From Ideonella margarita (lineage in GTDB: Bacteria; Pseudomonadota; Gammaproteobacteria; Burkholderiales; Burkholderiaceae_C), in NCBI RefSeq assembly GCF_038066635.1, contig NZ_JBBUTI010000005.1, positions 248,001 to 312,000 on the forward strand: a stretch of DNA of 64,000 nucleotides, read 5' to 3'. Below, one piece after another: positions 25,243 to 32,866 of this stretch. Made by a program: the position numbers and the translations under genes. Below the pieces are notes generated by a model, which was not told the origin of the DNA, did no database searches, and saw only the letters and a program-made list of their open reading frames with translations. The first letter of the stretch is position 1. Each line of letters starts with the position of its first letter.

Positions 25243-28200
25243 TCAGGAACCAGCCGTCACCACCGGAATGCCCTTGAGCTGTCCGGCGCTGGCCACCTTG
25301 GGCTGCGGGCGCGGGTGGCGCGCCGGGTCCAGCCGGTGCAGCAGTTCGGCTTCACGTGCCTGGGCCATCGCCACATTGGCCAGCTTCACATGGCCGAAGC
25401 CGCGCACCTGCAGCGGCACGGCGGCCAGTTGCAGGGCCAAGGGATGCTGCTCAGCCGTCAGGCCGGGCAGCAGCGCCAGTACCTGCTGCTCGAAGCGGTC
25501 GATCAAGGCGCGCTCCATGCGGCGCTCTTCAGTGCGGCCAAACACATCCAGGCGGCTGCCGCGCAGCGCCTTGCCCTTGGCCAGCACCGCCATCGCGCGC
25601 AGCAGCCAGGGCCCGAGCGTCACCTTGCGGGGCGGCTGCCCGTCTCGGCTGCGGCTCAGCAGCGGCGGAGCCATGTGGAAGGCGAGTTGCAGGTCGCCCT
25701 CGAACTGGTGGCTCAGGGCGGCCTGGAACTGCCCGTCGGTGTACAGCCGCGCCACCTCGTACTCGTCCTTGTAGGTCATCAGCTTCAGCGCGCTGCGGGC
25801 TACCGCACGGGCCAGCGGCTGGGCACCGATGCCGAGCGCCGCTTCGCGCTGGGCCACCTGCGTCACCAGCGCGGCCCAGCGCTGCGCCCAACGCTCGTTC
25901 TGATACGCCGTGAGCTGCGCCACGCCGCGCGCCACCAACGCGGGCAGGCTGTCATCCACGGGCGCATCGGCGGGCTCGGCACCGAGCGTGGCCAGCGCTG
26001 CCGGTTGGCCCGCGGCCAGACGCCCCAGGCTGAAGGCCTGCAGGTTGGCGGGCACGGCCACGCCGTTGAGTTCGATCGCGCGGTGCATCGCCGCCAGGCT
26101 CAAGGGCACCAGACCGCGCTGCCAGGCATAGCCCATGGCCAGCACGTTGGCCGTCACGGTGTCGCCGAGAAAGTCTTCGGCCAGTTGCTGGGCATCGAAG
26201 GTCTCTACCTGGTCGTCGCCCGCCACGTGGCGCATCTTGGCCAGCAGCAGGTCCACTTTCAGGCTCGCATCGGGGTTGCGCAGCGATTCGGCCACTGGAA
26301 TCTCGTGCACGTTCGCCAGCACCCGGGTGCGGCCGTGGCGCACGGTCTGCAGCGCATCGGCTGATGCCCCCACCACGACATCACAGGCCAGCAGCGCATC
26401 AGCTTGCTGGGTGTCGATGCGCACCTGGTTCAGGCGCTCAGGCACATCGGCCAGGCGCACGAAGCTGAGCACCGAGCCGCCCTTCTGCGCAAAGCCCATG
26501 AAGTCCAGCACGCTGGCGCTCTTGCCTTCCAGGTGGGCCGCCATGGCAACCACTGCGCCCACCGTCACCACGCCAGTGCCGCCCACGCCGGTCACCAGCA
26601 GGTCGTACGGGCCGGTCCAGGCATGCGGCGCCGGCAGGGCCAGGGCCGCCACATGGGCGTCAAAGGCCGCCTTGCCGGTAGACAAAGCGCCGCTGCGCTT
26701 GCGCAAGCGCCCGCCCGTCACGCTGACAAAGCTCGGGCAGAAGCCCTGCGCACACGAATAATCCTTGTTGCACGCGGTCTGGTCGATCTTGCGCTTGCGG
26801 CCCTGCGGGGTTTCCTGCGGCAGCACGGCCACGCAGTTGCTCTGCACCGTGCAGTCTCCACAGCCTTCGCACACCGCATCGTTGATGAACAGGCGACGCG
26901 CCGGGTCGACCAGCTCGCCCTTCTTGCGGCGGCGGCGCTTTTCGGCCGCGCAGGTTTGCTCGTAGATCAGCACCGTCACGCCGTCGATCTCGCGCAGCTC
27001 ACGCTGCGCCTCGTCCAGCTTGGCGCGGTCATGGAACTGCGTGCCGGCCGGGAAGCTGCCGTGATGGCTGTCGTACTTGGTGATGTCGTCGCTCACCACC
27101 ACCACGCGGCGCACGCCTTCGCTTTCCACCTGGCGCGCAATCGCGTCCACGGTGATGACGCCATCGACCGGTTGGCCGCCCGTCATGGCCACCGCGTCGT
27201 TGAACAGGATCTTGTAGGTGATGCGCGCCTTGGCCGCCACGGCTTGCCGGATGGCCAGATAGCCCGAGTGGTAGTAGGTGCCGTCGCCCAGGTTCTGGAA
27301 AACATGCGGCGTGCGGGTGAACATGGCGTGGCTGACCCAGTCCACGCCCTCGCCGCCCATCTGGATCAAACCAGCGGTGCTTCGGTCCATCCAGTTGGCC
27401 ATGAAGTGGCAGCCGATGCCGGCCCGCGCGGTGGAGCCTTCCGGCACCTTGGTGGAGGTGTTGTGCGGGCAGCCGGCGCAGAAATACGGCAGGCGGCGCA
27501 CGCTGTCGCTGTCGTTGCTGAGCAGCGCAGGCAAGGTGAAATCACGCACGTGCTGCAGGTGGTCGCCGATCACCGGGCTGGCTGCAAAGTGCCTATCAAT
27601 CCAGTGCGCCACCAGCTCGATCAGGCGCGAGGGCCGCAGCTCACCCACCGCTGACACCAGCGGCTGCCCGGCCGCGTCCTTCTTGCCGATGATGACCGGG
27701 CGCTGCGCCGCCGGTGCGTTGTAGAACAGCTCACGCAGTTGCTGCTCCACCACCGCGCCCTTTTCCTCGATCACCAGCAGCTCTTTGAGGCCCTGGGCAA
27801 AGGCCGCAATGCGGGTGGTTTCGATCGGGTAACTCAGCCCCACCTTGTAGAGCCGCACGCCGACTTCAGCGAGCATGTCGGGCGTGATTTCCAGCCGACG
27901 CAGCACCTCCATCAAATCCAGGTGGGCCTTGCCGCAGGTGACGATGCCCACCGTGGCTTGCGGGCTGTTGATCACCAGCTTGTCGATGCTGTTGATGCGC
28001 GCAAACGCAGCCACGGCACTCAGCTTGTCCATCAGCCGCGTCTCGATGCGCAGCGAAGGCAAATCAGGCCAGCGGTAATGCAGGCCGTCGATCGGGTCGA
28101 TGTGGCCGGTGGCTGCGCGCACCGCATCTGCGCTCTTCCAGCTGGCCGCACGGGCCTGCACATCGTCCAGGTTCACGGTGGCGCCGCTTTCCACCACTTC

Positions 28201-28848
28201 TGACAAGGCTGTGAACCCAACCCAGCCGCCGCTGAACCGCGAGAGCGCGTAGCCATACAGGCCGAACTCCAGGTACTCAGCGATGGTGGCCGGCGACACC
28301 ACCGGCATGTGCCAGCTCTGCATGGCCTGGTCGCTCTGGTGCGGCATCGACGACGACACGCAGCCGTGGTCATCACCTGCCACCACCAGCACGCCGCCAT
28401 TGGGCGAACTGCCGTAGGCGTGGCCGTGTTTCAGGGCATCACCGGCGCGGTCAACGCCCGGGCCTTTGCCGTACCACATGGCAAACACGCCATCGACCGT
28501 GCGCTCGGGGTCACTTTCCACCCGCTGCGTGCCCAGCACCTGCGTGGCGGCCAGCTCTTCATTGATGGCCGGCACGAACCGGATGCCAGCGTCCTTGAAG
28601 CGCGGCCCTGCCTTCCAGATGGCCTGGTCCACCATGCCCAGCGGAGAGCCGCGGTAGCCGCTGATGAAGCCCTGGGTGTTCAGGCCCGCAGCCTCATCAC
28701 ACTGGCGCTGCATGCGCATCAGCCGCAGCAAGGACTGCGTGCCCGTGAGGAACACCACGCCCGAATCAGCCCACAGGCTGTCACTCAACTGGTAGCTGGG
28801 GCGGGCGATGCTGGTGGTGTCGGGCAGGGTCGGGTTCATGGGCGGCAT
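25243..28848 (-). CDS. Indolepyruvate ferredoxin oxidoreductase, fused alpha-beta (IorAB-type) chain
   Basis: This 1201-residue enzyme decarboxylates aryl or branched 2-keto acids (such as indolepyruvate) to acyl-CoA with reduction of ferredoxin. The N-terminal part has the pyrimidine domain, and thiamine-diphosphate binding is marked by Phe-Cys-Ala-Gly-Cys-Pro-His-Asn (near 455) and GDGTYYHSG (near 520). A 4Fe-4S-like Cys cluster follows (CEGCGDCTVQSNC near 660, CNKDYSCAQGFCP near 695). The rest is the gamma domain, with Val-Gly-Gly-Thr-Gly-Val near 755, and a C-terminal domain typical of the fused proteobacterial form. The divergent Lrp gene and shared palindromes suggest amino-acid-responsive control. 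Confidence 0.93.
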   Translation of the reverse strand: MPPMNPTLPDTTSIARPSYQLSDSLWADSGVVFLTGTQSLLRLMRMQRQCDEAAGLNTQGFISGYRGSPLGMVDQAIWKAGPRFKDAGIRFVPAINEELAATQVLGTQRVESDPERTVDGVFAMWYGKGPGVDRAGDALKHGHAYGSSPNGGVLVVAGDDHGCVSSSMPHQSDQAMQSWHMPVVSPATIAEYLEFGLYGYALSRFSGGWVGFTALSEVVESGATVNLDDVQARAASWKSADAVRAATGHIDPIDGLHYRWPDLPSLRIETRLMDKLSAVAAFARINSIDKLVINSPQATVGIVTCGKAHLDLMEVLRRLEITPDMLAEVGVRLYKVGLSYPIETTRIAAFAQGLKELLVIEEKGAVVEQQLRELFYNAPAAQRPVIIGKKDAAGQPLVSAVGELRPSRLIELVAHWIDRHFAASPVIGDHLQHVRDFTLPALLSNDSDSVRRLPYFCAGCPHNTSTKVPEGSTARAGIGCHFMANWMDRSTAGLIQMGGEGVDWVSHAMFTRTPHVFQNLGDGTYYHSGYLAIRQAVAAKARITYKILFNDAVAMTGGQPVDGVITVDAIARQVESEGVRRVVVVSDDITKYDSHHGSFPAGTQFHDRAKLDEAQRELREIDGVTVLIYEQTCAAEKRRRRKKGELVDPARRLFINDAVCEGCGDCTVQSNCVAVLPQETPQGRKRKIDQTACNKDYSCAQGFCPSFVSVTGGRLRKRSGALSTGKAAFDAHVAALALPAPHAWTGPYDLLVTGVGGTGVVTVGAVVAMAAHLEGKSASVLDFMGFAQKGGSVLSFVRLADVPERLNQVRIDTQQADALLACDVVVGASADALQTVRHGRTRVLANVHEIPVAESLRNPDASLKVDLLLAKMRHVAGDDQVETFDAQQLAEDFLGDTVTANVLAMGYAWQRGLVPLSLAAMHRAIELNGVAVPANLQAFSLGRLAAGQPAALATLGAEPADAPVDDSLPALVARGVAQLTAYQNERWAQRWAALVTQVAQREAALGIGAQPLARAVARSALKLMTYKDEYEVARLYTDGQFQAALSHQFEGDLQLAFHMAPPLLSRSRDGQPPRKVTLGPWLLRAMAVLAKGKALRGSRLDVFGRTEERRMERALIDRFEQQVLALLPGLTAEQHPLALQLAAVPLQVRGFGHVKLANVAMAQAREAELLHRLDPARHPRPQPKVASAGQLKGIPVVTAGS

Positions 28849-28900
28849 TGTTCGCCGCCCTGCCCCGGAAAGCCTTCTTCAATGCCACCGGGTTAGCACC

Positions 28901-28987
28901 GAATTCAGGAGAATTCATCGCTGATAACCTCGGTTTGATTAATGGATTTTCCTCACATTCAATGAATGATGGAAATTCAGCCTGAAT
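28901..28987. promoter_or_regulatory. Cluster of ATTCA/TGAAT palindromes in the iorAB-lrp intergenic region
   Basis: Three inverted repeats share the same half-site. GAATTC-AGGA-GAATTC lies at 28901-28916, CATTC-AAT-GAATG at 28956-28968, and ATTCAG-C-CTGAAT at 28975-28987. They lie between the divergent iorAB start (28848) and lrp start (29015). Arrays of similar half-sites are what Lrp-family octamers bind. Assignment to the adjacent Lrp is inference. Confidence 0.5.
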
Positions 28988-29014
28988 GCACCCTCATCAG
29001 CATCCACAGCCACG

Positions 29015-29542
29015 ATGTCAGACCAACCCACCCTCGACCGCTACAGCCTGCACATCCTCACCGAGTTGCAACGCGATTCGCGCCAGACCGTGCAGCAACT
29101 CGCCGACGCCGTGGGCCTGTCGCCCACGCCCTGCTGGAACCGCATCAAGGAGATGGAGGCGGCCGGGGTCATCAAGGGCTACACGGCGCTGGTTGACCGG
29201 GAAAAGGTGGGGCTGAACCTGGCCGTCATCGTCGAGGCGAACCTCAGCCAGCACAGCGAAGAGCTGGTGCGGCGCTTCGAGGAAGCGGTGGCCACCAGCC
29301 CGCAGATCGTGCGCTGCCTGTCGACCACCGGCCAGGCCGACTACATCATGACGGTGCTCGTGGCCGACATCAAAGCCTACGAGCAGTTCCTGCACGACAC
29401 CATCTTCAAACTGCCCGGCGTCACCCATGTGCGCTCAAGCATCGTGCTGCGCGAGTTGAAGGCCGAAGTGCGCCTGCCCGTGCCGCCGGCCAGCCCACAC
29501 GCGGCGCCGCTGCGGGTGGCGCGCAAGCGGGCGAAGGGGTGA
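29015..29542 (+). CDS. Lrp/AsnC-family transcriptional regulator
   Basis: This 175-residue protein has the standard layout: an N-terminal winged helix (Leu-Ala-Asp-Ala-Val-Gly-Leu-Ser-Pro-Thr-Pro-Cys-Trp-Asn-Arg-Ile-Lys, residues about 29-45), a hinge with Ile-Lys-Gly-Tyr-Thr-Ala, and a C-terminal RAM/AsnC ligand-binding domain (residues about 70-150) with Thr-Gly-x-x-Asp-Tyr. The family senses amino acids and forms dimers to octamers. Divergent placement to the indolepyruvate oxidoreductase suggests that it controls aromatic or branched amino-acid catabolism. A basic tail (ARKRAKG) ends the protein. It marks the left boundary of the AT-rich island that follows. Confidence 0.92.
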   Translation: MSDQPTLDRYSLHILTELQRDSRQTVQQLADAVGLSPTPCWNRIKEMEAAGVIKGYTALVDREKVGLNLAVIVEANLSQHSEELVRRFEEAVATSPQIVRCLSTTGQADYIMTVLVADIKAYEQFLHDTIFKLPGVTHVRSSIVLRELKAEVRLPVPPASPHAAPLRVARKRAKG

Positions 29543-29898
29543 CGATGCGTGGTGGGTGGCGAGTCGAGCGGCAGCCGTCTGAATGTTGCCGTTCATGTAT
29601 CGACTTTCAGGTGCGTTCGTTCTCCTGCTTCAGTTTGCTGGATGCTTTCGGAAAGGCACGCAGGTGATCTGCCTCACGGCCTCCCGACGCACGCTGGACT
29701 TTCGGTGAAAACTTGTAACCTGCTGCAGCATTTATAGAAATTTATTGACCATATAGACACTCCGTCTGCAACGGCTGAATTGTTTCATGACACAGTCAAT
29801 TGGTTGATATAGATCTCTGATTTTTAGGAAGCGGACCGCCTGTTTCAGTGGAGTATGATCTTCGTACACAACACGTTTGCCTGCACAGGCCACCACTC
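29543..29898. other. Gene-free left margin of the island
   Basis: No convincing coding region is present. The first about 150 bases are of intermediate composition; from about 29700 the sequence is very AT-rich. A TATGAT-like -10 element lies near 29853 and a TTGACC near 29746, but no pair has good spacing. A 62-codon reading frame at 29549-29737 lacks a ribosome-binding site and is considered spurious. Confidence 0.5.
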
Positions 29899-30393
29899 AT
29901 GTCTACCCAAGCAGAGAAATACCATCAAGCCATGGCCGGCGAGTATTTCGTCGCCGCCCAGTTGCAAAGACTCGGCGTGGCCGCGTCAGTGATGTACGGC
30001 AACGCAAAAAGCGCTGACGTCGTAGCCTTCATTGAGAGCTCGACAAGAGCAGTGGTCATTGAAGTAAAGACCTCACGGTCAGGCCGATGGCCGGTCGGGA
30101 GATCCACTCCAACCAAATCAAGGAAACCCTTGGTCTTTGTTGATCTGCCAAATGACATCGTTGCGGCGCCGAGCTTCTTCGTCGTAACACAGGAGGAACT
30201 TCACAACCTGCTCATTCCGCTGGAGCAAGAATATCGCGTTAAGTACCGAGCAAAACACAATGAAGAATATGGCGAAAAGCCGGGTGTCGTTGCAGCAACC
30301 CGAACGGTGCTAGCAGGGTATGCCGATGAGTGGGCGACAATCTTGAAGCAAGTTGCTGCCGAACCCACTGCTCAAGCGGAGCACCACGAATGA
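29899..30393 (+). CDS. PD-(D/E)XK nuclease-like protein of unknown function
   Basis: With the ATG at 29899 the product has 164 residues; a GTG at 29848 in the same frame would add 17. The N-terminal half has the order expected for a PD-(D/E)XK nuclease fold: a helix with Glu 14 (AGEYFVAAQL), a strand with Asp 40 (SADVVAF), then Glu 55-Val-Lys 57 in VVIEVKTS. Similar single-domain proteins with a GEY..AA..L / NxKxxDV / EVKT pattern are common on genomic islands and in gene cassettes; their substrate is not established. The stop overlaps the start of the next gene (ATGA at 30390-30393), so the two products are probably made together. DNA cleavage is inferred only from the motif. Confidence 0.7.
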   Translation: MSTQAEKYHQAMAGEYFVAAQLQRLGVAASVMYGNAKSADVVAFIESSTRAVVIEVKTSRSGRWPVGRSTPTKSRKPLVFVDLPNDIVAAPSFFVVTQEELHNLLIPLEQEYRVKYRAKHNEEYGEKPGVVAATRTVLAGYADEWATILKQVAAEPTAQAEHHE

Positions 30394-31025
30394 AGCACCT
30401 GCACACCCTCTACGCACCCGAGCTTGTCACTGCATTCAAGGCCGCGCTTCCTGCTCTCAGACAAAAGATCTCTTGCATACCATTCGCCGAACGCGACGCT
30501 CGTCTTGGCATTGGCGGCAACACGTTTCGCGCCTATCAAAATTGGAACAATGCACCTAGCGTCGTTTACCGCGAATGGGCTTCGGTCGTGTCTGACACCA
30601 TTGAGCCGCACAGGCTCGCCACTGTGATAGCTTCGTCGGATGGCTTCAGCAGTTGGCACGTATCTCTCGCCGATGATCTTCAGAGACATTGGCTCGCCCG
30701 GCAGGGCCAGTGCCTTTCTTTCGCGCACCTACACAAATTGATCGACTTGTACGTGAAGTGGCTTAGTCGCTACAACTTCGGATCGGCTGAGTTCACCAAT
30801 GCCATCGTTTCCCACGCGAATTGTGCATTGGATAGTCAGACTATCAACAAGATGAATCAGTGTCTGTCCCTGGCTCTCCCGCTATCGAACCCATCAATGG
30901 GCGACATACACTCGCGCGTTACATACAATTTTTGCCAAGAGGTCATCGAAGACTTTGCAGCAGCGCAGGGTGGCACACGTCTGCTGTTCGACTATTTTGC
31001 TTGGCAGCCAGGCGGCGGTGCCTAA
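30390..31025 (+). CDS. Hypothetical protein coupled to the nuclease-like gene
   Basis: The ATG at 30390 overlaps the stop of the upstream gene by four bases, giving 211 residues. I do not recognise the protein. It looks soluble and mostly helical, with several Trp and aromatic residues (for example HKLIDLYVKWLSRYNF near residue 116), one Cys pair not arranged as a zinc site, and no signal peptide or membrane helix. The coupling to a PD-(D/E)XK-like protein suggests a functional partner (specificity, inhibitor or effector), but this is only inferred from gene order. The composition is about 50% GC, unlike the flanking chromosome. The C-terminal codons run into an attC-like sequence. Confidence 0.62.
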   Translation: MKHLHTLYAPELVTAFKAALPALRQKISCIPFAERDARLGIGGNTFRAYQNWNNAPSVVYREWASVVSDTIEPHRLATVIASSDGFSSWHVSLADDLQRHWLARQGQCLSFAHLHKLIDLYVKWLSRYNFGSAEFTNAIVSHANCALDSQTINKMNQCLSLALPLSNPSMGDIHSRVTYNFCQEVIEDFAAAQGGTRLLFDYFAWQPGGGA

Positions 31026-31086
31026 TAACTCGCTCAAATCAACCGACACTAGCAAGGCCATTGGCCACTCAGATCGAAATTTAGGC
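31020..31086 (+). repeat. Degenerate attC-like (integron cassette recombination) sequence
   Basis: The 67-base stretch starts with GCCTAATAACTCGCTCAAA and ends with ATTTAGGC. Its ends GCCTAA and TTAGGC are complementary, the left half resembles the R''/L'' half of chromosomal attC sites (GCCTAAC, then a TCGTTCAA-type block), and a GGCCA-T-TGGCC hairpin sits in the centre. The canonical core triplet AAC is AAT here, and the right core is TTTAGGC instead of GTTAGGC, so the site is imperfect. It lies exactly between two island genes, where a cassette junction would be. Confidence is low without a covariance search. Confidence 0.33.
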
Positions 31087-31105
31087 AGAAGAAAAACGCC
31101 TCGAC

Positions 31106-31753
31106 ATGCCTTACAGCGTAATACTTATCAAGCTCCTACCCCGAGAGTTCGAAGACGACTTCTTGGACGGCAACCTCTACCTTAATACAAACGTCTACTT
31201 CGGTGCAATGGACCGTACAGACGCCGTCAGATTCGATCCGCATGAAGGAATCGACGAGTCACTTCATGTATCCAAGGTTGAGGTTCAAAGCAACGAAGGA
31301 ACTTGGCTAACCATTCCAATTGCAGGTCCAATCAGTACTCGCAGTCGTACATCCAACGGGTTGAACGTCCTCTGCATGTTCACTGTAACAAACAAGCCGG
31401 GAGACTTCTTTGATGACAGAAACATGGCCTTTGGTGACCGAGCCGTGGTCGTTGACAACCTAATTGAGTTCATTGCGCGCATCAAAAAGGCAGCTGTAGC
31501 GGTTGGCCGTCCGGTCTCCCACCGTCCGATTGAGTACGTTGACCGAGATTTGCATAGTGGCCCTATGGGACCATTCCGAAAATTCTCGACTCACGGCTAC
31601 CAGAATGAGTTTCGCTTTGTCTTGGCGAGTGGAAATGGTGAGCCATATCGCCTGCAAATAGGTTGTATCCGAGACATCGCTCACTCGATACCCGCAGCGC
31701 AAGTGCCGGCCTTCTGGGAAGCAATGCGCCAAGTGCCGCAAGCCGATACCTGA
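31106..31753 (+). CDS. Hypothetical island protein
   Basis: This 215-residue protein is encoded in the most AT-rich part of the island (about 42% GC sampled). There is no signal peptide or membrane helix. The N-terminal region has a pattern of Phe-Leu-Asp-Gly-x-Leu-Tyr-x-Asn-x-x-x-Tyr-Phe followed by Arg-Phe-Asp-x-x-Glu-Gly-Ile. It resembles, by eye only, a loose class of island-borne proteins with a YF...RxDxxEGI pattern whose function is not known. A central Phe-Gly-Asp-Arg-Ala-Val and a C-terminal Asn-Glu-Phe-Arg-Phe segment are also notable. It is preceded by the attC-like sequence and has only a weak ribosome-binding site (GCAGAAGAAA near 31085). No function is proposed. Confidence 0.6.
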   Translation: MPYSVILIKLLPREFEDDFLDGNLYLNTNVYFGAMDRTDAVRFDPHEGIDESLHVSKVEVQSNEGTWLTIPIAGPISTRSRTSNGLNVLCMFTVTNKPGDFFDDRNMAFGDRAVVVDNLIEFIARIKKAAVAVGRPVSHRPIEYVDRDLHSGPMGPFRKFSTHGYQNEFRFVLASGNGEPYRLQIGCIRDIAHSIPAAQVPAFWEAMRQVPQADT

Positions 31754-32016
31754 CCGTCCGATGGAGCCGGCTCGAAGCTTGTTTTAGTTTTGTGAACACT
31801 CCAACCTAACCAAAGTGGAAAGAATGGCCCCACGGGTCCGCGGAGGGTAAATCAGTAAGGATTGGATGAACCGCTCATTCCGGATACGCCAACTTATGCG
31901 ATCGGGGGAGACAATTCAGTCGCAACAACGCCACCGACAAGCTCGCCCAATCGCCGCATCAAGTCATCAACCCACGGGCAAGGGCTTGTTAAAACCCGGT
32001 TGGCAGCAGCCACCGC
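31754..32016. other. Gene-free right margin of the island
   Basis: These 263 bases separate the last island gene from the stop of the hydratase gene. GC rises back towards the chromosomal level by about 31980. An isolated ACCTAAC at 31804-31810 matches the integron core consensus RYYYAAC, but no matching right core was found. I see no gene, terminator or transposase remnant. Confidence 0.45.
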
Positions 32017-32823
32017 TCAAACCGTGTGGAGCACCACTTCGCCCAGCCCAGCGAAGGCCACGCGCACGCGCTCACCAGGCACCAGCGGCGTCAAGCCGGT
32101 CCAGGTGCCGGTGGTGACCATGGTGCCGGCCGGCACAGTGGCGCCGTGACGGGTAAGGTGGCGCAGCCACACCGGCAGCAGCCAGGTGGGCGTGCCCAGG
32201 GGGTGGGTGCCGACCGTGTTGAGGGCCGGGCGCGCGCCAACTTCCTGCAGACATGGCTGTGCCGCCCAATCCAGCGCCGGCTGCCAGGGCAACCAGGGGC
32301 CGAACACCAGCGCGCCGTGGGCCAGAAAATCCGCCGCTTTCAATTCGGGCGTCAGCTCGGGTGTGTTCTGCCAGCGGCGGTCCACCACCTCCAGCGACAC
32401 GGCCATCGCGTCAACCAGTGCCGCGGCGCCCGCCTCATCCAGATCAGCGGCCATCGCAGGCGTGACGTCGTGGCCCAGGCGCACGGCAATTTCGGCCTCC
32501 AGGCCCGGCGAGATGAAGCGCGACAGATCAACCACCACGGGCTCGCCGCTGTAACGGTGCACGCCGGCCGGCATCAAGGGCGCGTGGCCCAGCGCCGCAG
32601 CGCGCGAACCAGCGCCTGATTTCCAGTACGCCGGCACTTCGCCAGCCCCCCAGGCGCCCAAGGCCACGCCTGTGGCGTGCTGCACGGCAAAAGCGTCTTC
32701 CATCGTGGGCACCATGGCCGCAAAGGCCGGCGTGGGCGCCAGCGGCTGCACCGCCTTGCGGGCCGCCAGCAGGGGCTCGATCACGGGCGCAGTCAGGGCA
32801 GACAGTGGGTTCAGGGTGGACAT
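32017..32823 (-). CDS. 2-keto-4-pentenoate hydratase / fumarylacetoacetate hydrolase-like protein
   Basis: The ATG at 32823 gives 268 residues. The fold and landmarks match the MhpD/FAH-related hydratases: an N-terminal Ala-Phe-Ala-Val-Gln segment, Gly-Leu-Glu-Ala-Glu-Ile-Ala-Val-Arg-Leu-Gly (metal-ligand Glu pair), Ala-Met-Ala-Val-Ser-Leu-Glu-Val-Val-Asp, Lys-Ala-Ala-Asp-Phe-Leu-Ala-His-Gly, and a Thr-Gly-Thr-Trp-Thr-Gly turn near the C-terminus. MhpD hydrates 2-hydroxypenta-2,4-dienoate in meta-cleavage of aromatics. No meta-pathway neighbour is present, so the substrate is open. It is the first chromosomal gene right of the island and reads towards it. Confidence 0.85.
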   Translation of the reverse strand: MSTLNPLSALTAPVIEPLLAARKAVQPLAPTPAFAAMVPTMEDAFAVQHATGVALGAWGAGEVPAYWKSGAGSRAAALGHAPLMPAGVHRYSGEPVVVDLSRFISPGLEAEIAVRLGHDVTPAMAADLDEAGAAALVDAMAVSLEVVDRRWQNTPELTPELKAADFLAHGALVFGPWLPWQPALDWAAQPCLQEVGARPALNTVGTHPLGTPTWLLPVWLRHLTRHGATVPAGTMVTTGTWTGLTPLVPGERVRVAFAGLGEVVLHTV

Positions 32824-32866
32824 GGTGCAACCAGGCAATGGGTGAGGAGGCGCGATTGTCGCAAGG

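Larger units (their letters stand above)
29543..32016. other. AT-rich accessory island of about 2.5 kb
   Basis: Base composition drops sharply between the lrp stop and the hydratase gene. Hand counts of 60-base samples give 35% GC at 29701-29760, 50% at 30421-30480 and 42% at 31261-31320, against 75% in the arsA gene at 36361-36420. Codon use in the three island genes also differs from that of their neighbours. The island holds three plus-strand genes without close recognised functions and an attC-like sequence, and no integrase, transposase or tRNA border was seen. It looks like a horizontally acquired insertion between two core genes. Confidence 0.65.

Noticed and set aside
29549..29737. 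62-codon frame after lrp
   Set aside because: There is no ribosome-binding site and no protein-like composition, and it crosses the GC transition of the island margin.
30353..30400. Second attC-like half-site (GCCGAAC followed by CCACTGCTCAAGCGGAGC) at the end of the nuclease-like gene
   Set aside because: It resembles the left half of a cassette site, but no right core or complementary arm follows, and it lies inside coding sequence that overlaps the next gene. Chance similarity is likely.
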